Assembly: GCA_030539135.1 (NCBI GenBank)
Contig: JAUNSQ010000060.1
Span: 1-8,847 of the forward strand
Direction: 5' to 3'
From: Synergistaceae bacterium
GTDB taxonomy: Bacteria; Synergistota; Synergistia; Synergistales; Synergistaceae
Length of the DNA stretch: 8,847 nt
Shown here piece by piece: positions 1 through 5,073 of the stretch. Positions within the stretch are counted from its first letter, which is position 1; every line of letters begins with the position of its first letter. A program made the translations under genes and the position numbers. The notes beneath the pieces are model-generated. The model saw only the letters and a program-made list of their open reading frames with translations. It did not search any database and was not told where the DNA came from.

Positions 1-1612
1 CTACAGCGATGTATACGGCCATGTAGCCCTTCGCACGGAGATCTTTGATCGACAGGTCTTTCCCAACCTTCATTCCCGTAACAAACCTGACGCCCATCTC
101 TCTGAAGAGATCCAGTTCTTTTTCAAATTTATCTCTTGGCAAACGGTACGCGGGGAGGCCGAGCGCGAGCATCCCGCCAATAACGTCACGGGCTTCAAAT
201 ACTGTGACGGAATACCCTTTCTTCTGGAGGTAGAACGCGCATGAGAGGCCAGACGGGCCGGAGCCGATGACCGCGACGCGCTTGTCGTTCCGCGGCTGCA
301 TCGGCGGTAGCGGGAACTTGCCCTCTTTTTCAAGCAGCGTATCCGTTATGAAACGTTTGATGCCGCGGATAGCTATTGGCTCGTCGAGCTTCACTCTATT
401 GCACATGCTTTCGCAGAGGTGGTTACAGACCCTGCCGCATGTCAGGACAAGAGGGTTCTCGCTCTGAATGACCTGATACGCTTCCCTGTACATACTCCTT
501 CTGGCATAATCAAGGTATATTGGGACTTCGACGTTCGCCGGGCAGGCGTTCTGACATGTGTAGCGCATGCAGTGGACGTATGCTGACGGGTCGTGGCGTT
601 CATACAGACATTCCGTGCAGTAGAGGCACTCCGTTATGCGGTCAAAGCGATGGTCTTCGACTTTTTTGACCCACATCGGATCGGCGATAAGCGGCCTTGC
701 CAGCGCGACCATGTCGGCCCTGCCGGAGGCGATGACTTCTTCCGCGAACTCTGGGTTGCCAAGCTTGCCAACTGTCACGACGGGAACGTTTACGCACTTC
801 TTGATCTCCTCCGCGAGGTAGACGTTCGGGCCGTCGGGATATTCGATGGTCGGCTTCCCGCGCTGGTCGGAGTAGCCCTTGACCGGAGCGTCGTCAAAAC
901 GGACGCCGGCTGAGACGTCCATGCTGTCGACGCCATGTTTGACCAGTTCCTTCGCAAATATCCTGCTCTGTACGATCGTGTTTCCGCCAAGTACAAATTC
1001 CTCGGCGCTTATCCTCGCGAATATCGGATAGTCCGGGCCCGTTATCGCCCTGACCCTCTTCAATATCTCGAGGTGCATGAACATTCTCCCATATATATCT
1101 CCGCCAAATTCGTCGGTGCGGAGATTCGTCCTGCGGGAAATAAAGTCGGCCATCGTATAAGTATGCGCGTAGTGGAGTTCAATAGCGTCGAACCCTGCTT
1201 CGTACGCGCGTCTGGCTCCGGCGACAAAGTCGTCGATTATGCCGTAGCATTCCTGGTTGGTAAGTTCATGCGGTTTGAGCCCCGCGCCGTATATCGAATG
1301 CGCGATCTGGAGACCTATCTTGCAGTCCTCCTCGTGGACCGCCGCGATGAGCTGCTTGAAGCCGTCGATATGTTCATCTCTGCTTATTTGCAGTCTGAGT
1401 CCGGGGTGGATGTACTTGGAGCTGACGCTCGTATGCTCCGTCATTATCAGCCCGACGCCGGAACGTGCCCTGTCGACATAGTGCTTTATCGTGTTCTTTG
1501 ACACAAATCCGCCGGGGGCCGCGGAGTTCGTAAACATTGGCGACATTATTACCCTGTTCTTCAGTTCCAGAGTATTGATCTTTATTGGGGTAAACAGTCC
1601 GATTCTTTCCAT
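1..1612 (-). CDS. OYE-type flavin ene-reductase fused to GltD-like Fe-S/FAD module (partial, C-terminus off the window)
   Basis: I translated 537 residues from the ATG at 1612-1610 to the window edge with no stop. Residues 1-325 are an Old Yellow Enzyme FMN barrel close to 2,4-dienoyl-CoA reductase: MSPM at 23-26, LQIAH at 101-105, H147/H150/Y152, NLRTDEFGG at 163-171, R200, and ADMVALARPLIADP at 299-312. A cysteine array follows (C329, C332, C335, C348, C353, C357), then C392, C396, C400 and C404 of a glutamate-synthase-small-subunit-like helical Fe-S domain (about 348-425). An FAD-binding fold starts at 445 (AVIGSGPSG, 447-455), with the GltD-type signature GGMLALGLPAYRLP at 479-492. The rest of the FAD/NAD(P) domain lies outside. 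Inferred role: NAD(P)H electrons pass through FAD and Fe-S to FMN for reduction of an activated C=C bond. Against E. coli FadH, Tyr166 matches Y152, but His252 falls on an Arg, so dienoyl-CoA need not be the substrate. Family is sure; substrate is unknown. Confidence 0.9.
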   Translation of the reverse strand, partial: MERIGLFTPIKINTLELKNRVIMSPMFTNSAAPGGFVSKNTIKHYVDRARSGVGLIMTEHTSVSSKYIHPGLRLQISRDEHIDGFKQLIAAVHEEDCKIGLQIAHSIYGAGLKPHELTNQECYGIIDDFVAGARRAYEAGFDAIELHYAHTYTMADFISRRTNLRTDEFGGDIYGRMFMHLEILKRVRAITGPDYPIFARISAEEFVLGGNTIVQSRIFAKELVKHGVDSMDVSAGVRFDDAPVKGYSDQRGKPTIEYPDGPNVYLAEEIKKCVNVPVVTVGKLGNPEFAEEVIASGRADMVALARPLIADPMWVKKVEDHRFDRITECLYCTECLYERHDPSAYVHCMRYTCQNACPANVEVPIYLDYARRSMYREAYQVIQSENPLVLTCGRVCNHLCESMCNRVKLDEPIAIRGIKRFITDTLLEKEGKFPLPPMQPRNDKRVAVIGSGPSGLSCAFYLQKKGYSVTVFEARDVIGGMLALGLPAYRLPRDKFEKELDLFREMGVRFVTGMKVGKDLSIKDLRAKGYMAVYIAV

Positions 1613-1622
1613 GAAACAGATG

Positions 1623-1629
1623 CTCCTTT
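1623..1629 (-). promoter_or_regulatory. Ribosome binding site of the OYE-GltD fusion gene
   Basis: AAAGGAG on the minus strand ends 10 nt before the ATG at 1612. It is the only good Shine-Dalgarno in the gap and fixes that ATG as the start. The protein then begins directly with the usual OYE N-terminus (LFTPIKI at 6-12). Confidence 0.75.
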
Positions 1630-1663
1630 CGTGTCGCTTGACCTTGCTGCTGTTTTTGATATT

Positions 1664-1708
1664 AAAAAATCTGCAGATGAAACAGGTTTTCTCTCTTCCA
1701 TCTGCAGA
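1664..1708 (-). terminator. Candidate intrinsic terminator after the hydroxylase operon
   Basis: In the minus direction, TCTGCAGATG (1708-1699) is followed by a 19-nt loop, the exact inverted copy CATCTGCAGA (1679-1670), and six T residues (1669-1664). This begins 33 nt after the stop of the [2Fe-2S] subunit. The 10-bp stem is only half G/C and the loop is long, so termination may be partial. Each arm also contains the palindrome TCTGCAGA, so a pair of protein-binding sites is an alternative reading. Confidence 0.5.
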
Positions 1709-1735
1709 AATATTGCATGTGGATCGAGTTGTTAA
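1709..1735 (-). promoter_or_regulatory. Weak candidate promoter for the OYE-GltD gene
   Basis: On the minus strand, TTAACA (1735-1730; five of six matches to TTGACA) is followed after 15 nt by TGC-AATATT (AATATT at 1714-1709), an extended -10-like box with four of six matches. Transcription would start near 1702, inside the first TCTGCAGA palindrome. The spacer is short and the match could be chance in AT-rich intergenic DNA. It matters because the hairpin downstream would otherwise separate the OYE gene from the operon transcript. Confidence 0.22.
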
Positions 1736-1741
1736 ATAAAT

Positions 1742-2224
1742 CTATTTAGCGGCTTTGCGCGCCTTGATCTTCTCAGACGCGATACGGACTGCGTCGTAGA
1801 ACTGCAGATAACCAGTACAGCGGCAGAAGTGTCCTGAAAGTTCATCGCGAACTTCTTCTTTTGTCGGATTCTCTTCCTTCATCAGCAGAGCCTTCGCGGA
1901 CATGACTACGCCAGGCGTGCAGAAGCCGCACTGGATGGCTCCGGCTTCGACAAAGGCCTCCTGTATCGGGTCGAGCTCTCCGTTCTGCGCAAGCCCTTCT
2001 ATCGTGAGCACGCTTCTTCCGCTCACCTTCATAGCCGGTACCAAGCATGAATCAACTGGCAGTCCGTCAACAAGCACTGTGCACGCTCCGCACTCGCCCT
2101 CTTCACAGCCCTTTTTCGTTCCCGTAAGCCCAAGATCCTGCCTGAGAACATCGGCGAGGCTGTGGCTCGGGTCTATCATAATCGCGATATCTTTACCGTT
2201 AACGATACATTTCAATTCCTGCAT
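1742..2224 (-). CDS. Molybdenum hydroxylase small subunit with two [2Fe-2S] clusters (CoxS/XdhC type)
   Basis: This 160-residue electron-transfer subunit links the molybdenum site to FAD in xanthine dehydrogenase-family heterotrimers. The N-terminal plant-type ferredoxin domain carries C40, C45, C48 and C60 (KGCEEGECGACT, 38-49). The C-terminal helical domain carries C99, C102, C134 and C136 (IQCGFCTPG, 97-105; HFCRCTGY, 132-139). All eight ligands are present, as is Q98, which in the family sits near the pterin. Length is typical. I chose the ATG at 2224 over an in-frame GTG at 2233: AAGGAG (2238-2233) lies 8 nt before the ATG, whereas the GTG overlaps that site. The FAD-subunit gene ends 12 nt upstream, its TAA overlapping the Shine-Dalgarno, so translation is probably coupled. 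Last gene before the hairpin. Family certain; native partners inferred from adjacency. Confidence 0.96.
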   Translation of the reverse strand: MQELKCIVNGKDIAIMIDPSHSLADVLRQDLGLTGTKKGCEEGECGACTVLVDGLPVDSCLVPAMKVSGRSVLTIEGLAQNGELDPIQEAFVEAGAIQCGFCTPGVVMSAKALLMKEENPTKEEVRDELSGHFCRCTGYLQFYDAVRIASEKIKARKAAK

Positions 2225-2232
2225 CTCAATCA

Positions 2233-2238
2233 CTCCTT
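2233..2238 (-). promoter_or_regulatory. Ribosome binding site that decides the small-subunit start
   Basis: AAGGAG lies 8 nt before the ATG at 2224 and includes the last two bases of the upstream TAA stop (2239-2237). An upstream in-frame GTG (2233-2231) begins on its last base and cannot use it, so the shorter 160-residue protein is preferred. Confidence 0.8.
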
Positions 2239-3109
2239 ACGCCAGAGCTGACGCCGCTTCAACGAGCGCCTGTTCAACGAGGTTTTTGACGAGCGCCTTG
2301 CGGTACGCGCCTGAACCGCGCTGGAGGGAATCCCTTGGGGACGCTTCATCTCCGGCCATTTCAGCGGCTTCTTTCAGCGTATCAGCCAACGGGGCTTTGC
2401 CGCAAAGGAAATCTTCCGCTTTCTTGGCTCTGAACGGAACGACTGCGACTGGCGAGGCAACTATGCGCGCCTCAGATATCTTGCCGGCGCCGTCGCCCTT
2501 GAGCATCACGGCCACGTTGACGACAGGAAGGGCCATAGCCTCTCTCTGCGCGATGCGCTTAAACGATGTCCCATACTTGCATTTTGGGATATCGATGTAT
2601 ATCTTTGTCATTATTTCTTTTGTCGGGTCGACATAGCTCACGCCGACGGTCTTTGAGAGTTCGCACAGCGGCTTTACAGACTTGCCATCCACCCCGACTA
2701 TCTCGCATGACGCTCCAAGCGCCGCCATCGGTACGACGGAGTCCGCGGCCGGCTGCGCGCTGACGATATTACCGGCCAACGTTCCGAGGTTGCGTATCTG
2801 CGGCGAGCCTACGCTGAGGCATCCGGCGGACAGAGCGGGGAAGAGTTTCTTGACCGTCTTGTCAGCGGCTATCTCCGCATGAGTCATCGCGGAACCAATT
2901 ACGAGCGTATCCCCCTCGACTTCGACCGAGCGCATCTCAGGGATATTTGAGACGTCGATTAGAACGCTCGGAGAGACTTTGCCCTCTTTGATCCATAATG
3001 TGAGGTCGGTGGCTCCCGAGACCAGCCTTGCCTCGCCTTTATACTGCGCGAGCAGGCTGACGCATTCCTCTACATTCTTAGGGAATAAATATTTTTCAAC
3101 TTTCTTCAA
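2237..3109 (-). CDS. Molybdenum hydroxylase FAD-binding subunit (CoxM/XdhB type)
   Basis: This 290-residue medium subunit binds FAD and passes electrons from the [2Fe-2S] subunit to the final acceptor, by family NAD+ or another carrier. The first FAD pyrophosphate loop is VSGATDLTLW (30-39). The second is RNLGTLAGNI (106-115) followed by PAADS (120-124). The C-terminal domain ends with DSLQRGSGAYRKALV (260-274), the usual CO dehydrogenase flavoprotein tail. Length is typical. The start is TTG at 3109, overlapping the permease stop as TTGA (3109-3106), supported by AGGAGG 8 nt upstream and by the N-terminus KKVEKYLFPKN, which matches where this family begins. The [2Fe-2S] gene follows after 12 nt. 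No cysteine pattern for an extra [4Fe-4S] cluster, as in 4-hydroxybenzoyl-CoA reductase, was seen, so the ordinary oxidising type is favoured. Confidence 0.95.
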   Translation of the reverse strand: MKKVEKYLFPKNVEECVSLLAQYKGEARLVSGATDLTLWIKEGKVSPSVLIDVSNIPEMRSVEVEGDTLVIGSAMTHAEIAADKTVKKLFPALSAGCLSVGSPQIRNLGTLAGNIVSAQPAADSVVPMAALGASCEIVGVDGKSVKPLCELSKTVGVSYVDPTKEIMTKIYIDIPKCKYGTSFKRIAQREAMALPVVNVAVMLKGDGAGKISEARIVASPVAVVPFRAKKAEDFLCGKAPLADTLKEAAEMAGDEASPRDSLQRGSGAYRKALVKNLVEQALVEAASALA

Positions 3110-5025
3110 TTCTCAGCCCTCCTAAATCCGAAGTACTGCTGCACCATCAACAGCGCGAAGACGCCGAGTCCGACATAGTCGCTGATACGTTCAGGGTACA
3201 TGAGCAGAAGCCCGCCGGCAATGAGAACCACGCGCAAAATCATCGGGATCTTCTTCTTCATAAATCCTTCAAGGCCAGCGCAGAGGATAAACACGCCGAG
3301 CACTGCTGTCGTTACTATCCATATACTCTGTATGCCAAAGTTTTCCGGCGTCACCATCAACATAGGTTCAAATACAAAGATGAACGGGACTGCGAATGAT
3401 ACTAGCCCAATACGACACGCCTGCCACCCAACAGTAGCAGCATTCGCCTCGGAGATTCCCGCGGCAGCGTAAGACGCAACGGCGACAGGCGGTGTGATCG
3501 CGGACAGGGTCGCGAAATAGACGACGAACATGTGAGCTTCGAGCGGCTGGAGCCCAAGTTCATAGAGCGAAGGGATACAGAGCGCGGCTGTGAGGCAGTA
3601 GGCCGCGGCGACTGGCATTCCCATTCCGAGCAGCGTGCAGATAGCAGCCGTGAGGATAAGCGCGGAAAGCGTGCTGTTTCCACCAATGCTAAGTATCATG
3701 CTCGCAAGCTTTCCGCTGAGTCCGGTCGTCATAAGTCCGCAGATTACGCATCCTGCGACGGCACATGAAAGTGAGACGATAACAGCGGAACGTGCCGCGT
3801 CTTCGAGAGCCTTGATTATCTTAGGCAGGTACATACGGGTCGATTTGCGCGCCCAAGACGCGGCGATTACCGCGACGATACCGACGACTGCCGAGAGGTT
3901 GGCCGTGAAGCCTTCCATGAGCATTGCGACAAGCACAACAAGAGGAATTAGGAATATCCAGCCCTCTTTTAAAGTTTCCCATACGGACGGGAGATCTTTC
4001 GCCTCAAGTCCGACAAGTCCGAACTTCTTTGCGCGAAAATGGACTATGAGCAACAGTGCCAAATAGTAGAGCACGCCTGGGACAAACGCCGCGATAGCTA
4101 TATTCTTGTATGAGATACCAGCCATCTCTACCATCAGGAAAGCGGCCGTCCCCATAATAGGAGGCATTATGCCGCCGCCTGTCGCTGCGACAGCCGTGAC
4201 GGCCCCAGAGAACGTACCGTCATATCCGGCTTTCTTCATCATCGGTATTGTGAACGACCCGGTGGTGACAACGTTGGCTGTCGGGCTTCCGTTGATCATG
4301 CCGAAGAGTCCGCTGGTGATGATAGCGACCTTTCCCGCGCCGCCCGCGTAACGTCCGGCTATGGCCATCGAGAACTTATAGAAGAAGTCTCCGGCCCCTG
4401 ACGAAGCAAAGAACGCCCCGAACATGACGAACATAAATACGTATGTCGCGGCGGCTGCGATTGGCGACGAAAAAATACCGTTAGTGGTGTAGACAAGCTG
4501 GTCAAGCACATCTATCGCAAGCAGTCTGCGGTGATAGAGTATGCCGGGGATATTGTGTCCCCAGAGCGCATAGGCTAGGAAGATGACGCCAATACTTGGA
4601 AGCACAAAGCCCATGCAGCGTTTCGTAAGCCCGATGACGGCAATGACCGTCAATATCCCTATCACTATCTCAATGCTGGAAAGTTCGTCGACCTGCGGCA
4701 TACGGGAGAGGTACGTTTCTATGTGCAGTCCATAGTAAATTCCTGCGAGCGCAAGTATAGCCGCATATATCCAATCCTCGACCGGTATCTTTGTACTTGT
4801 ACGCTCGTTTGTCTGGAATGTGCGCGTGTACGTTAGAGCGCACAGGATCATTATGAACGTAAGATGTATCGAGTAGTGCAGCTGAGGAGGGATAGCAAGG
4901 AACGTCGCCTGAGCAAGCTGGTACAGGGACATAGCCACGGCTATCACCTTCACGGCAAGCGCGTTATTCCCGCTTAGTTTGCGTTTTTTCCCTTCTTCGG
5001 TCATCAATTTCCACAAATAATTCAT
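3106..5025 (-). CDS. TRAP transporter fused permease (small plus large membrane subunits; TAXI class)
   Basis: This 639-residue inner-membrane protein is almost wholly hydrophobic, with short charged loops. The first 165 residues or so supply about four or five membrane segments (near 25-45, 50-67, 85-102, 120-155), equivalent to the small DctQ-like subunit. The rest is the large DctM-like channel: NGSPTANVVTTGSFTIPMM at 245-263, TGGGIMPP at 282-289, LGMGMPV at 466-472 and SAITPPVA at 508-515 form its conserved re-entrant and substrate/ion regions. Fused permeases of this kind pair with TAXI binding proteins, and one is encoded at the right edge. Family knowledge says Na+- or H+-coupled uptake of organic anions; the substrate cannot be read from sequence. 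The ATG at 5025 has GGAG (5037-5034) 8 nt upstream. The gene sits between hydroxylase subunit genes and overlaps the FAD-subunit gene by 4 nt. Confidence 0.95.
   Translation of the reverse strand: MNYLWKLMTEEGKKRKLSGNNALAVKVIAVAMSLYQLAQATFLAIPPQLHYSIHLTFIMILCALTYTRTFQTNERTSTKIPVEDWIYAAILALAGIYYGLHIETYLSRMPQVDELSSIEIVIGILTVIAVIGLTKRCMGFVLPSIGVIFLAYALWGHNIPGILYHRRLLAIDVLDQLVYTTNGIFSSPIAAAATYVFMFVMFGAFFASSGAGDFFYKFSMAIAGRYAGGAGKVAIITSGLFGMINGSPTANVVTTGSFTIPMMKKAGYDGTFSGAVTAVAATGGGIMPPIMGTAAFLMVEMAGISYKNIAIAAFVPGVLYYLALLLIVHFRAKKFGLVGLEAKDLPSVWETLKEGWIFLIPLVVLVAMLMEGFTANLSAVVGIVAVIAASWARKSTRMYLPKIIKALEDAARSAVIVSLSCAVAGCVICGLMTTGLSGKLASMILSIGGNSTLSALILTAAICTLLGMGMPVAAAYCLTAALCIPSLYELGLQPLEAHMFVVYFATLSAITPPVAVASYAAAGISEANAATVGWQACRIGLVSFAVPFIFVFEPMLMVTPENFGIQSIWIVTTAVLGVFILCAGLEGFMKKKIPMILRVVLIAGGLLLMYPERISDYVGLGVFALLMVQQYFGFRRAEN
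3117..3123 (-). promoter_or_regulatory. Strong ribosome binding site for the TTG-started FAD subunit
   Basis: AGGAGGG, a near-perfect anti-16S match, lies inside the last codons of the TRAP permease. AGGAGG ends 8 nt before the TTG at 3109. It supports this rare start codon and shows that the overlap is a true translational junction. Confidence 0.8.
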
Positions 5026-5073
5026 TTATAACACTCCAATCAATTTATCAGGCTAATGTTATGAGAAACTGGA

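Noticed and set aside
935..1501. Plus-strand open frame of 188 codons
   Set aside because: It lies wholly opposite the OYE-barrel coding sequence, whose minus-strand translation carries clear family motifs. The frame is a by-product of biased third positions and has no recognisable motif.
2231..2233. Upstream GTG as start of the [2Fe-2S] subunit
   Set aside because: It overlaps the Shine-Dalgarno itself and has no site of its own, while the ATG at 2224 has ideal spacing.
1902..2636. Plus-strand open frame of 244 codons
   Set aside because: It runs antisense across the junction of the [2Fe-2S] and FAD subunit genes. Its translation is low-complexity, rich in Ser/Thr/Ala, and matches no family.
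3008..3019. SGAT in the FAD subunit (residues 31-34), resembling the S/T-G-A-T site flavinylated by ApbE, with an ApbE-like gene nearby
   Set aside because: The motif sits in the normal FAD pyrophosphate-binding loop, where AGATD/GGTD variants are ordinary in this enzyme family. The UPF0280 protein also lacks the ApbE H-x-x-D-P motif, so covalent FMN attachment is not supported.
5026..5073. 48-nt gap between the large subunit and permease searched for a promoter or terminator
   Set aside because: Only the permease Shine-Dalgarno (GGAG, 5037-5034) stands out; there is no stable hairpin or convincing promoter, so read-through is assumed.
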